A stretch of 64,000 nt of DNA from Odontocerum albicorne (GCA_949825065.1 OX463839.1:26521734-26585733), one strand, 5' to 3'. Counted from the first letter of the stretch, positions 48,966 through 60,687 are shown. Numbers and translations: made by a program. Notes: generated by a model from the sequence alone, not told the origin.

Positions 48966-49068
48966 AATGCGTGTCCAGCTGCAAAACGATTGATCAGCTG
49001 AGATATTCTCACATCAATTGCTGGAAATTGGGAACGGAAATTTCATTGTCTCATAACTTAATGTTTCA
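48966..49068 (+). pseudogene. Helicase scrap upstream of Rep
   Basis: CKTIDQLRYSHINCWKL-type reading in the wrong frame hides the nucleotide match. The DNA aligns with the reverse complement of 20310-20420, the part of the helicase encoding QLQNDRSAEIFSHQLLEIGN. It lies upstream of Rep, whereas autonomous Helitrons encode the helicase downstream of Rep. Confidence 0.7.
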
Positions 49069-49149
49069 CTCATATTTTTAAAGGTTTACTATTTTATATG
49101 TTTTTGCTATAACTTTCTTTCTTCTTTTTCTGCAATCTATCTGCTTTAG

Positions 49150-49305
49150 TTCATCAAAATGTCGAGGAAGCAGCAGAACAACGTGTAGCCAGACTTGAGG
49201 ATGCACGGTTGCGAGCACGGCGATCGCGTTCTGCAGTTTCAGAACTGGTTCGTTCTCAACAGAATGTACGCGACAGGCTGATAGTGACTGAAATAGGTCA
49301 TTAGG
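49150..49305 (+). pseudogene. Helitron arginine-rich N-terminal segment
   Basis: EAAEQRVARLEDARLRARR, then SRSAVSELVRSQQNVRDRL, the charged repeat region found at the N-terminus of many animal Helitron proteins. It is preceded by a pyrimidine-rich tract resembling a splice acceptor (TTTCTTCTTTTTCTGCAATC). A stop follows at about 49300. Confidence 0.65.
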
Positions 49306-49408
49306 AATATCAAATGTATCTTTTTTTATATAGAGTTTAATTTTATCTCTATGTTTATATTTCAAATCTATCAAATCGTATGTAGAAATGGAGATTTTTT
49401 AAATTAGT

Positions 49409-50520
49409 TTGATATTCATCCGTTTTAATCAAACCAAGCTTCGCTCTGAAGAATACGTTCATTTGCGAGATGCAGTTGTAAATGACGGTAATACAACTAA
49501 CGTTGGAAGACTAACGATTTGGCCATCTTCATATACAGGCAGTCTACGTCATATGCACGAGTACGCTCAATATGCAATTGCGTATGTTCATTACTACGGG
49601 TGTCCAGACCTATTCACTACATTCACATGCAATCCAGCTTGGGACGATATACAACAGCTCATGGTAAAACATGAAGTGTTTGGGTCTGTGCGCTGCTGGA
49701 TATACTCAGTGGAATGGCAAAAGAGAGGATGGCCTCATGCGAATATATAGTACCAATCTGGATCTATAACAAAATCACTTCAAACGAAATCGACAATGTA
49801 ATGTGCGCTGAAATACCCGATGCCGACGTCGATAAGGATTTGCATGAAGTTGTGACGAAAAATATGATACATGGACCTTGCGGTACACTGAATCCAAATT
49901 CACCATGCATGATAGACGGAAAATGATCTAAACGATATCCTCGAGCATTAGTATCCAACACAGTTACAGGAAACGATGGATATCCTTTATACAGAAGAAG
50001 ATCAACAGAAGATGGCGGGAAATTAGCAACCATACAAATGTGAAACGGTGACATCGAAGTAGACAACCATTGGGTTGTTCCATATTCGCCTTTGCTATTC
50101 AAAAACATACAAAGCGCACATAAACGTGGAATACTGTAACCCCGTTGAATCGATCAAATACATTTGTAAGTACGTGAATAAAGGCAGCTACATGGCAGTT
50201 TTTGGCGTGCAACCAGAATGTGGGATGGGAATGCGGTTATACATATCGATGAAATCGCACAGTATCAGGCTGGAAGATACATAAGCAGCAATGAAGCTGT
50301 ATAGCGAATTCTTTCATTTCCCATACATGAACGCCAGCTGTTGTTCATTTAGCAGTACATCTAGAAAATGGACAACGCGTTTATTTCACAGCTGCAAATG
50401 TGCAACAAATAGCCCTGAATCCACCGGCTACAACGTTAAATGCTTTCTTCACGTTATGTAAAAATGACGCGTTGGCGAAAACACTACTGTATCACTGATT
50501 GTGACGTCAAAAGAAGAATT
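49409..50520 (+). pseudogene. Helitron Rep (HUH endonuclease), dead
   Basis: Frame 49409-49750 contains KLRSEEYVHLRDAVVNDGN, DLFTTFTCNPAWDD and VEWQKRGWPHANI, ending in a stop. The HUH motif should have two His flanking one hydrophobic residue (PHAHI), but here the second His codon reads Asn. Frame 49714-49926 then carries EIPDADVDKDLHEVVTKN, with GPCGTLNPNSPCMIDGK. Frame 50075-50284 carries KTYKAHINVEYCNPVESIKY and the two-Tyr catalytic motif YICKYVNKG. After 50480 the Rep frame jumps to SKEELVKKYFPTFK, a helicase segment. Missing parts, stops and the H-to-N change abolish nicking activity. Confidence 0.88.
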
Positions 50521-50939
50521 GGTGAAAAAGTATTTCCCTACATTTAAATCAATTATAAGAATCACGATTGGCATAGTGAACGAGCTATTGCTGCCGCCAA
50601 GAACAAAGACGTCTACGAAGTTAACAATATTATTCAGTTCCCTTTTTTAATGTTTCTCAATTTTATATTTTTTTGTTATAACTTTCTTTCTTCTTTTTCA
50701 GTGCAATCGATCTTTCATTTGAATTCAAATCATATCGTGAATTGACCTCTTGGAGGGATACGATCATTTGCGAGCACGGCGATAAACGCGACAAACTAAG
50801 AGTGGCTGAAAGACATCAAAAATATTGTATACCCACAAGCATTATGAAATTAAAGATATTAAAAACGTATGCTTTTTCTTTTCTTTCTTTTCCATTTAAA
50901 CAGACTGAGCCACAGCAACGCGTGGCCGGGTACAGCTAG

Positions 50940-51450
50940 TTAGAAATAAATGTTTTCCATTTACCAACGATCACATTTCGCTAACTTTTTTGATGATCAT
51001 CGACTGACAAATGAGGTCTCAGGTACTAATTCTAAATGTAGATACTACATGACAATCAATTTTTTTATAGATAGATCATGATTATAAACGCACTTTTCGA
51101 TATTATTCGAGTCAAGTACTTTATCTATGGTTCTCTATAAAGATTCTCAGTAAATAAAATGCTGAAAAATGTATTAAACTATGCTCATTGAAGGCCACAG
51201 AAATCCCACCCATTACAATATTATCTCGACCTCAAACTTCACTCTTAAATTCAAGTCAGTAATGTTATTTGTTTCATTCCCGATTCTACTTTCTTATCCG
51301 ATATCCCTTCATTTTTTTTGATCGATAATATCTCACTTTTATTTTTAGTCTTTATATTGACCACGTATTTGCACAAATTAACAATTAATTGAATAATTTT
51401 GTGAACATATATTTCTTTATATACGTGTACTTGTGTCTAGTTTGTAGAAA
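50940..51450. other. AT-rich DNA, nothing recognised
   Basis: This is unique-looking sequence to the right of Helitron B. Confidence 0.4.
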
Positions 51451-51451
51451 G

Positions 51452-51485
51452 AGGTGGCCATCTGGCAATAAGTCCAGCAGATTAT
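51452..51485 (+). mobile_element. LINE 3'-tail fragment
   Basis: GGTGGCCATCTGGCAATAAG and TCCAGCAG match the 3' motif of the LINE at 14700. Confidence 0.5.
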
Positions 51486-51547
51486 TATGAAATGAAATGT
51501 GAATATTACAAATTAATAAATAAAACATCACTCAAAGTAACTTAACC

Positions 51548-51605
51548 CTTCGTAGCTTAGTAGTAAAAAATCATTCATTTCTACTTCGGGAGATGAGGGT
51601 TCAAT
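51548..51605 (+). mobile_element. Degenerate tRNA-like SINE head
   Basis: CGTAGCTTAGTAGT (A-box-like) and GAGGGTTCAATTT (B-box-like) lie at tRNA spacing. They are followed directly by a LINE C-terminal fragment. This is a different family from the TGGCC heads. Confidence 0.5.
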
Positions 51606-51609
51606 TTAT

Positions 51610-52000
51610 TATTTTGTTGTGTAGCATGTGCGAAAAAACAGTGTTTCACAGAGTAAAGAATGAATACATTATAAAGAACATGGATTTGAAGAGGGTGCAG
51701 TGCTTTAGATGAAAAAATGAGCATAAAGATGGTTCGACCATGTAGAAAGAACGAATAATGAAATATTTGCAAAAACAATCTATGCGAGTAGGAAAGATGT
51801 ATGAGAAGTTTAAGAAAGCCTACGAAAAGTCTTTATAATAAGATAGTATGCATAACGCAATGTATGGATGTGACAGAAGCGAAATATGTGTGCCAGGAAA
51901 ACTGAAGCAGATATTTGTTATCTTTGCCTACACCAATTGGGATACGGTGTGATAGTGATAATGACGATAATAGAATGAATGATTCCGATAATGACGTATT
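51610..52000 (+). pseudogene. LINE ORF2 C-terminal remnant
   Basis: The plus strand reads RWFDHVERTNNEIFAKTIYA (51718-51780), the RWFGHVERM motif that follows the thumb of many LINE RTs. After several stops it reads MDVTEAKYVC, then LLSLPTPIG. The latter pair matches the remnant at 53250-53720, so both come from one family. Everything upstream is missing. Confidence 0.68.
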
Positions 52001-52615
52001 ACTTTGGATAGTGTATGGTATATGTCTTAAATACGAGTATATATAATTCTTATGTAGTATATTAAAAATATAATAATATGCCCACAATTCAGAATTATTT
52101 ATTTTAAATAAACCAGAATCAAACGTTCCATCTAAAAAAAAAAACTTGAAAAACCCTTAAATTTATACCTGCTCTTACACCTTTCTTTCCTTACCCGTTA
52201 TTCTGTTGACCCATTGAAAAGAATTTTTCTCCTAAAAAATAAATTTCCATCTCTTCATTGTGTTAGTGATTAAATTTTAGGGTCCTTATTGATCCTCCCG
52301 GTTCCTTTGTATTGAACATACAAATTACGAGATAGCCGTCCCTTTTTAAACTTTACGATCTTTTTTAATTTTTAACCTTTCCAGAATTTCATTTATCGAG
52401 TCATGAAATGGAATATACGAGTACTTCCTATGGGCTGTTTGAATTAATTTGTTGCTGAATCAACTGATAATACTTGTATTTTATTTTTGTTTACCTTTTC
52501 CATTTTTATTTTAATTATTGCTACATTACATGAATTATATTTTTTCACATAACTGCCTTATTTTTTTAATAAAAAAAATATTTTTGCTTCGAGATAACTA
52601 AAAAATTGTAGTTAA
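52001..52615. other. AT-rich DNA with two octamers
   Basis: Octamers lie at 52032 and 52426. No other signal was seen. Confidence 0.45.
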
Positions 52616-52619
52616 CCCG

Positions 52620-52740
52620 GAAAAAATATTTTCATGCTTGAAATGGCCAACTTTTTCAATGCTTTACTTGAATGACACGGGAAAAATATTTTCATGCTTG
52701 AAATGGACAACTTTTTCAATACTTTACTTGAATGACACGG
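52620..52740. repeat. 60-bp tandem duplication
   Basis: Two units containing ATATTTTCATGCTTGAAATG and ending TGAATGACACGG differ at only a few bases. Confidence 0.93.
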
Positions 52741-52761
52741 GAAAAAATGGATATTTTATTT

Positions 52762-52821
52762 TTTTTACTCAGAAAGAGAAGTAACATAGACTTTTTACTC
52801 AGAAAGAGAAGTAACATAGAT
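52762..52821. repeat. 30-bp tandem duplication
   Basis: TTTTTACTCAGAAAGAGAAG plus TAACATAGA is repeated twice, about 20 bp after the 60-bp duplication. Confidence 0.93.
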
Positions 52822-52857
52822 ATTTATTATTGTAAAAATAAAATGCATTATTTTACA

Positions 52858-52960
52858 CTTTGCATCTCTTCCAACCAATCAGAATGATATTAATGAGGTC
52901 TTAAATGAAAATCAGACTGGAGGTCGTAGAATCATATAAATAGTAAAAAAACAATTCTCA
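52858..52960 (-). mobile_element. LINE tail joined to SINE tail
   Basis: ATCTCTTCCAACCAATCAGA matches the LINE 3' motif in minus orientation. It is followed at once by the SINE tail (GAGGTCTTAAATGAAAATCA) in the same orientation. No SINE head is visible. Confidence 0.5.
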
Positions 52961-53249
52961 TTTTTATAAAAATTCTCTGTAAAAGTGTGTATAAACATAT
53001 ATTTTAAACCCTCTCATGATATGACTAACCAATTATTCAATGAATACAGTTCTCACTTTGTGAGGAAAAATAAATATTATAATAATTTACCATAAATTAC
53101 AATAAATTATCGCGATAAGTATTCCAATTTTCTATCTCAAAGCTCTTTTCTAGGTTAACTTAAATCTAGGCATTTAAAGTCAATTTCCTTTTCCCAAACA
53201 ATGTTTATTAATTGGATTATGATGATTCATTAGAAATGCAATATTTTAA

Positions 53250-53720
53250 AGACATTTACTTAGACGTATGAAAGTGAAACATAAACGTGGAAAAAGACTG
53301 AAAGGGGCAAATAAATTATATGGAAATGTGTGAACTGATAACAATACATGGGGTGAATTGTATGACAGAATACGGAAAGAAGTAATCAGGGATGAACTAG
53401 AACTTAAGACTGATGTGTTAATTAAGATCAAGAAGAGTACACTGTGAAAGTTGGAGCAGGTAGAACTAATTAATGAAGAAAAACTAACAAAATAATATGC
53501 AGTGTAAATGTGAGGGGAACGCGTCGTAGAGAAAGACCAAAGAAAATATATTTGGATCCGGTGAATAATATTTCGAAAGATGGAAATGTAAAAGTCGGAG
53601 AAATTGTAGGAGTTATGAGATGGTGTATGGATGTAGATGAGGCGAAAAATGTGTGTCGCAATTGGAAAGTCTAGCGATCTCTTTTATCTGCCTACCTCAC
53701 CAGAAAAACGCCGTGATGGT
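53250..53720 (+). pseudogene. LINE ORF2 C-terminal remnant, second copy of family
   Basis: The plus strand reads VRGTRRRERPKKIYLDPV, then GVMRWCMDVDEAKNVCRN and a stop, followed by LLSAYLTR. The RGxxRRxRPKK segment and the DEAK-VC box are the ORF2 end of an RTE/CR1/Jockey-type LINE. The DEAK-VC box and the LLS(A)Y/LP end match the copy at 51610-52000. The frame is open for about 60 codons. The minus-strand frames in this region are shadows. Confidence 0.68.
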
Positions 53721-53837
53721 GCAATAGTATTTATGTAAAAACTTTTACGAGGAACAAACATGGTATCGTCAAAGGTAAGAAAAAACTTGCTGTCTATTAT
53801 TCTACTTCGTCGTTGTTTTTCCCGGTACATTAAATGA

Positions 53838-53995
53838 TAACCTTCATCGCCTAGTGGTAAAATGATTATTCAGTTCCCGATCATGACTTATAAGATAAAA
53901 AGTATTTCAATCTGTTTTTTAAATACACAGACATTGTTTTAAATATTTTTCAGTTGTTGAAAGAAATTGTCATATTGCAATAATCTCACCAGTAT
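53838..53995 (+). mobile_element. tRNA-like head followed by LINE tail
   Basis: CATCGCCTAGTGGTAAAATG is an A-box-like start and CAGTTCCCGATC a poor B box. At 53954 begins AAAGAAATTGTCATATTGC then AATAATCTCACCAG, a plus-strand copy of the LINE 3' motif. All of it is degenerate. Confidence 0.4.
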
Positions 53996-54627
53996 ACAAC
54001 TAAGATGTATGTAATACGATAACCCAACTCAAGGGAAATAATATTAGGATTCGTTTATGGTATATTAATTAATCTACCATGCACCGTTCGCTGATTTCCT
54101 CATAATAAATAAACATACAGTAATTGCACCAAGTAGCTTTAGGTTGTTCGTATTTTTTTTTTTGCTTTTTAACTCTTTTTATCGCTTTTAATGTAGTGTT
54201 TTGTTGCGACCCTAAAAGAGTTTAACCAAAGGCTTTTTTATTTTTATGTTAAAACCGTTGATTTTTATGTTTTGCTTATTTCTTGTATATGTCAGATCTC
54301 GAATATACTCGTATTAAAAATGTTATAATTGTAAGAGTTAATTGTACCAGTCAGTGGAATTTACAAAATACATAATTTCATTTTGGGTTCATTTTTGGTT
54401 TAACTTTTGTTTTTGTTTTTATTCTTATGATTGTGTGCGGTATATTGTGGGATGAACAATTTGGTATTTCTGGAGTGATGATGTGTGAAGAGTTTGATTC
54501 TGCATGATGTTTCCAGTTGTAATTGAGTGTCACTGTTTGTCAGGTTGATGAGAACGAACAACGGGGTTTTGTTTTTGTGTAATCAAAAATCGGAAAGAAG
54601 TATCGATTTATTTTTTCATGCTAAATA
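53996..54627. other. AT-rich DNA, nothing recognised
   Basis: An octamer lies at 54306. A G/T-rich stretch at 54420-54590 has no recognised origin. Confidence 0.45.
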
Positions 54628-54800
54628 TCCTCAGTGAGATACAGGCAAAAACCTAATTTACTGGGGATACGACAAATGAAAGGCGATAAACCCAGGTCCA
54701 TTAAAATAATGTATGTCTAAATTAAATTACCTGTTGTTTTTTCGCAAATTATGTATATTTCTTGTCATGTATAATAATAATAAATAATAAAAAAAATGTT
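54628..54800. repeat. Interspersed repeat, copy 2 of 2
   Basis: Same family and orientation as 2266-2430. This copy ends in an AATAATAATAAA tract, which could be a retroposon tail. Confidence 0.65.
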
Positions 54801-56400
54801 TTCTTTTCTAACAAATAAAATCGTATTTTTTTTTAAGAAAATATTATTATTTGTAATGTTATAATTATAAGAGTTCTGGGAATCTGTTACAGAAATTTCA
54901 TCGTATCTGACTCTTTAAACGTCTCCATCCCATACCGATCCATATAATCGCATTAGTACCCTAGTTTTTAAACTGTTCAAAATCGTCATCGACTTGACCT
55001 AAATTATTCCATTTTCACACCTGTATTTGATTGATGTACTCGTATTAACTTATTTTAGTCTTTCTTTGGAAACTTTATGCGTTGTAATGGAAAGGCGGTA
55101 TTCACTGTAGCAAGTATTTTTCCCCTTAAATATTGTCTCTATTTGAATATTAGAGCTCAGGTTGATGCAGGACTCTTATTTTATAGAATTTTTCACTAAG
55201 TTGACACTTGAGCTTAATGAATTTCTTAACATTCTGCATTACAGCATTACTTACTCGTATTTTTACTACCATCGATCATCAAGTCAACATCCCCTTGCGA
55301 TAAAAACAAATGTTTGAAAAGCTATTTGGATAGTTTACAAGGATTTTCTCATCATATTGAAATACCTGCACATCACATCACTTGATAAGACTAAAAATAT
55401 TTTTCGAATAAAAAAGATATAAATTTAAATCAACGACTTATGTTAAAAAAACTACCGTTTAAAATATAAAAGGTAGAAAAAAGGATGAAACCACCATTTT
55501 ACCTATAGAAACTATTTTTATTGATCTATACTATGACCAATGCGGTTTTTCAGGTGTTATATTGAAAAAAAATGTTAGACTATTTCTGTTATATTTTGGC
55601 CGGTTTTCTAAAATTGCAACATTCTGCACTCACTGAAATAAAATTGTTATTATTTGATTCATCAATTCTTACATTCTCTTGTGTGATAAAAGGTATGCAA
55701 CCACACTTTACAAGTTAATTCAATGTATTACGAAATTCATACCTCGAAACATTGTTATATATTAAATCATTGTCGACTCCTGTTTTACATTTTGATAAAT
55801 TTTCCTAAAGCTGAAATTTATATCATTCAATTTGTCTCACGATAATCTTCAGACGATAATGACGAGAAGTTCCCAGCCAGATCTCATTACGCCCTCACAA
55901 ATAATATGACATTGTTCATTAGGCACTAGTTGATAGGGTAAGTTATACAATATCAGGTTACCCTCAGGGAGTTTCCTGATATTTAAGATGCTTTCTAACA
56001 CCGGTGAAAATTTGACTGTTAGTTTCTTAATTGACACTTGACTGAAAATTTATTGAAACACAAGTAGGTTAAGTATGAAATCCTCGGAATAATTTCTCAA
56101 GACATTGTTCAAAATTTAATCACATCATTTTTATTTATATCGATAAATTTATATCAAAATGAATTCCACTGACGGGAAAGGGAATTTGTCTTTCGGTTTC
56201 GTATACTTTGTATTACTTTTAGAAAAAAATGTAAGAAAGGAATAAAAATTTTCTTCTCAATCAATATTTTTCTTTAACATTGTTTAATAACCCAATCACT
56301 CCAAATACGTAAATTTGTAAATTCATTACTTGCATGGATTCTAACCACTTGATACTCAGCACACTACTTTTTCGCTAATTCATTTGACATTTTACTGTAC
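54801..56400. other. AT-rich DNA, nothing recognised
   Basis: Octamers lie at 55037 and 55252. The minus frame 55849-56037 (62 residues, containing SPVLESILNIRKLPEGN) is less AT-biased than its surroundings, but I recognise no family. Confidence 0.4.
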
Positions 56401-56402
56401 AA

Positions 56403-56740
56403 ACTACAATCGGTGGCTTTGTTGCCAAACAGCAATCTCTTCCAACCAATCCGATTAAGGCGACGATGATATGTATCACTTATTGGGGGAGAAGATGCAG
56501 GGTCTTTCTATATATGAGATCAACATCATGATAAACACAGTTATACCATCAAACTTTTTCATCTAGGTATGTCTGCAACCCAGCAGTTTCTCTCTCCCAA
56601 GCCATGTCGAGAATGAAAATCTCCTTATCGTAACACCGATAAATAATATAGGATAGGCGTCTAATCAATCAAGCCCCTTGCTAATGACCAAATAGTGCAG
56701 ATGTTGGCTAATTGCCAAGCGGCTTCCTCAATGCAGGAAA
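56403..56740 (-). mobile_element. LINE 3'-tail fragments
   Basis: GTTGCCAAACAGCAATCTC then TTCCAACCAATCCGA at 56420-56455 matches the LINE 3' motif. A second partial match (GGCTAATTGCCAAGCGGC) lies near 56706-56723. Confidence 0.5.
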
Positions 56741-57389
56741 TAGTAAACAATTTTTTTTTAAATTACTACAATAAAGAAAACAAATGAGTAAAAATGTACA
56801 AAAGTTAACCAGTCAAAATGACTGGAAAAAGAGACAAGAATAAACAATTGAAGAAATAAATAGGATAAATAACAAGAAAACATAAAACCCTGCTTTATTG
56901 AAGAGTGGTCGAGTATTGAGGGTGTCCTTTACATTGGTTCTGTTAAGAACGTACAACTAGATGTATGGATCAGAACAACATCGTGGTCCTTACCTTGTCC
57001 CTTTTACCACATTCAAAAGATTGTACCCGAATAAAGATAATCTGATATATCTCTTATTTATGTATTTATCTCCTTCTTTTGACCATGACGTTAAAGTACG
57101 AAAATTTTGTTAAATAATATTCAAGTTTTATCGGACTTTCTTGCGTCCTTTCTTAGTATATGTTAGTATTAAAAAACCAGAAATATTTTTATTATTTTAA
57201 TACATATTTTTTGTGCACAAAAATGTATGAAATATATCTTCTTATAAGCCAGAAAGCTTTTAAAGCAGTTTTTAGTCAAAACTAGACAAACCATTTTTTA
57301 ATCAAATTTATCCCATGAGAATCAAATCCTTAGGAAATTTTGAGATTTATTTTCTGTTATTTCTAATATTCGGACTGATAAGCTAGGTT
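56741..57389. other. AT-rich DNA, nothing recognised
   Basis: No signature was found up to the large inverted repeat. Confidence 0.4.
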
Positions 57390-58112
57390 AAGGTCCCAAA
57401 TTTAAGATAAAATCTACATAAAAAAGGACCCTGAAGATTTGTTAGTCAAATTATTTAGTTTATCAGTGAGAGAACAATCAATTTTCATTAACTTTTGAAG
57501 AACCTGTAAGTGCATTATCGTAGAAGTTTGGTATTTTTTAAATAAATATGAATGTAAATAAAATAAAATCATTCCATTAAATATTTCTACTATCTATCAA
57601 TTAACGATGACAAATAAAACAATAATGAATATTTGCAAACCTCATAATATAACAAAGAAACTAATACATTTTTTACTGGCTGGGAAAGATTGCCGTTATG
57701 TAATAAACTAGCAGATTTTACTAAGCAAAGAAATCAAATAAAAAATAAGTTGAACAACCATTGATTATAAAAAGAAGGTTTTTTCCATTTTTAATACAAA
57801 TTTCTTGGGCTTAAATCCTCAATAAATGGAAAACATTATCCTTTGTTCTCTCAATTATGTTTTTTTATTACTTGTATGAAATACTCGTATATATATGTAT
57901 GTATTTTTTACAAACATTTTATATACTACAAAAACAAATTAATTTCTTGCATTTGAATATTTCGATTAACATGTCAAAACTCAAAAAAACATATACGATA
58001 TCTCGCCATATTTGAAAGACTTTTGGCAGTTTGATATCGATAAACTTTTGTACATTGCCTTTGTGTACTCTGAAAAGCAATTAACATTGTTGAATATTTT
58101 CATAAATTGAAA

Positions 58113-59860
58113 TTTCACTTTTCTTCCTCTAAACCTGGAAGACGAGCAGAACTTTATCTCGGATTACTAATTAGTCTAGGCAAATATGTTATTGCTTGTC
58201 GTATTGCTGTCACGAGCAATCATCTCCTACACACGAGCAAAATGGAAATTAATCAAAAGGTTGTCTACCTGAACTGTTGTCTTTATATATGCTTAGTTTA
58301 AATTGTTGTGAATTGACTTGGAAAGAATTTAATTAAAATAAATAATAAGTGTCGTTCTTTTACCCAAAAAAAACTAATTATTTTCAAAGTAATTTTACCA
58401 CATCTTCCATTTCAAGCATAGACTTACGTATGCAAAGCTCAATCACCGTTTTAACTTGTTTCATTATTGTACATACTGAAAAAAATTGTCACAATTATCC
58501 TATACAAACGTGTTCTACTGACATGATATTATTGCACATTATAAATAAACTAATTCGATAATAGTGGCGAAGATCTAATTATGTATATTTTACAATACTG
58601 TGTTAAAATGCTGAATTCTTAATGTTTATTCACCTTTTTGAGTATGGCTATATTTTGTTTGTGACTTATTTTTTTTATATTTCTAGACTTTTTTTTATGT
58701 TTCTAGATTTTCTTTTTTTATGTTCTTTTCATTGACACGATAATATAGTTGACACGTGTGATAAGTTGATTGGCTTAAAATAGGAATTCCTTGTTAGTCG
58801 GCCAGTAGAGATATACGATAATGCAGGAAAAGAAATATATTTTAATGTTATAATTGAAGGGTTTTTTTTATCATGTTATTTTTCTTCTGACATATTTCCT
58901 TATCACGTAAAGAAAGAAAAGATAAATAAAAATTAATTCGACAAATGTGTTTTGGATAAGTTTATTTTAACATTTACTGGTCGGTTGTCCGTATGTGAAG
59001 TAATAAGGAAAATTTTCTTAATTTAGACAATTATTAATTTTCCATCCTCATACTCTCATTGTATACACGAATATTATTTAAGCTTAATGTTGTCAAACAG
59101 AATAAATTTCAAAATATATCATTTTACAATTTTCTCAAAAGTATTGAAGATCCATAGTTTCTCGGACTAATCAAACCTTACTCGACAGCCTATTTGTTTA
59201 TGGTAAATCCCTCAGAATCTGGTTTCATAATTTAAACTCATTAGTAACGTTATTATATCTTTTGGACCTCTAAAGTCATCATTATTGTTCGGAATCTTTG
59301 ATGAACAGTAAATGATCAGTTCAATATTACTTCTAACCTAAGACCAACGTAATATTATCTCTCCCGCATCAATATTAACTATTTACCTACATTTTCAACT
59401 GTTTCAACATTTAGTTATAAATGGAACAAAAAAACGTGCTCTCATTTAACCGCTTTATGAAAGATATATATAAAAAAGGTTTGCTCAATCATAGATATCT
59501 CTGGAAAGTTTAAGTCAAATGTTATCTTTATTGATTCATTTATCTTAGGTGCCGAATATGTTTTTGTTCATTTAAATAAGGTATGATATATTTTCTGCGA
59601 AATTACAACATTTATAGCTCATCAATAAATTTGAATGCAATTTTGATTTTTTTATAGTAATGTGAAAGTCATCAAAAGTCACGTCTCGCCACCTTCGAGT
59701 CCTTTGCCCTAGGCCGGGTCCCATCACAGAACAGTAAAAAGGGAGTGGAACGCCTCTCGCCTTAATGCTTCGCCACAAGGTGTCATCGCAATTTATCACC
59801 TCTTTTCTTACGTGAGGCACTGAATACCTACTAGAGAGACTTACTGGCAGACATACTGAT
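58113..59860. other. Spacer of the large inverted repeat
   Basis: AT-rich, with a GC-richer patch at 59670-59820. The minus frame 59820-59572 covering it has no recognised motif. Confidence 0.45.
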
Positions 59861-59864
59861 GTTT

Positions 59865-59930
59865 TTTTTTTTTTAATTTAACCTGGCGAGCTTATTGACA
59901 TGTGGCAATCTCTTCCAACCAACCAGAAAA
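59865..59930 (-). mobile_element. LINE 3' end with poly(A)
   Basis: On the minus strand GGTTGGTTGGAAGAGATTGC and CAATAAGCTCGCCAGG are followed by a run of A. This is the clearest 3' end of the LINE family defined at 14700. Confidence 0.65.
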
Positions 59931-60607
59931 ATGTTTTTATGACCCATGTCAACAACGAATGAACTTTATTCGTATATCTGATTTAAGAGAAATATTTTTA
60001 AAAAATCTTTTTGACTGTGTTCTTATTATATTTTTTATACCGTGAATCTTGTAGACACGATGTGAATATTTTTGCTAATATCTTGTGTACTGCTTTGCCC
60101 GTTTTTTTTTTTTGAAAATCGATGGATATATTCAACAAAGTTAATTGCTTCGCAGAGTTCAGAAAGGCAATGTACAAAAGATTATCGATATCAAACTACC
60201 AAAAGTCTAAAATATGGCGAGATATCAAATATGTTTTTGAAACCAGACATGTTCATCGAAATATTCAAATACAAAACTTTATTTTTTGTTGTGTAAAAAT
60301 TATTTGGAAAAAAATAAATAGATACATTTGTGTATTTATGCGTGTTAGAAATGAAAATGTATTTGTGAGAGAATAAATTATAACAACGTTTTCAATTTAT
60401 TGAGGATTTAAACCCAAGAAATTTGTATATAAAATCCTTTGTTTTTACAATCAATATTTAGTCACCTTACTTTTTAATTTCATATATTCTTTGCTTGGTA
60501 AAATATGCAGGTTTATTTCTAAACGGCTATTTATTCCAGCCAATTATGAGAAAATTATATAAGTTTCATTGTAATATTATGAGGTTTCTAAATGTTCATT
60601 ATTGTTT

Positions 60608-60687
60608 TATTTGTCATCGTTAATTGATAGTTGATAGATAGTTGGAATATTTGTCATCGTTAATTGATAGTTGATATATAGTAGTAA
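60608..60687. repeat. 40-bp tandem duplication in right arm
   Basis: TTGTCATCGTTAATTGATAG starts at 60611 and 60651. The left arm has a single copy. Confidence 0.93.

Larger units (their letters stand above)
47277..50939 (+). mobile_element. Helitron B, ends intact
   Basis: It starts TCTATATAAATAAAAATG at 47277 (preceded by A) and ends TACAGCTAG at 50939 (followed by T). A GCCAC...GTGGC hairpin lies just before the end. Both ends match Helitron A. The interior, in order: AT-rich DNA with TATGTATAAA repeats (47930-48030); a block homologous to the 3' subterminal region (48545-48605); a noncoding block shared with Helitron A (48664-48780); a helicase scrap (48966-49068); the arginine-rich N-terminal exon-like segment (49150-49305); and Rep (49409-50480) fused to a helicase tail. 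The element is 3663 bp and non-autonomous. Confidence 0.9.

Noticed and set aside
59572..59820. 82-residue minus-strand frame in a GC-richer patch
   Set aside because: No recognised motif. The GC patch alone extends the open frame.
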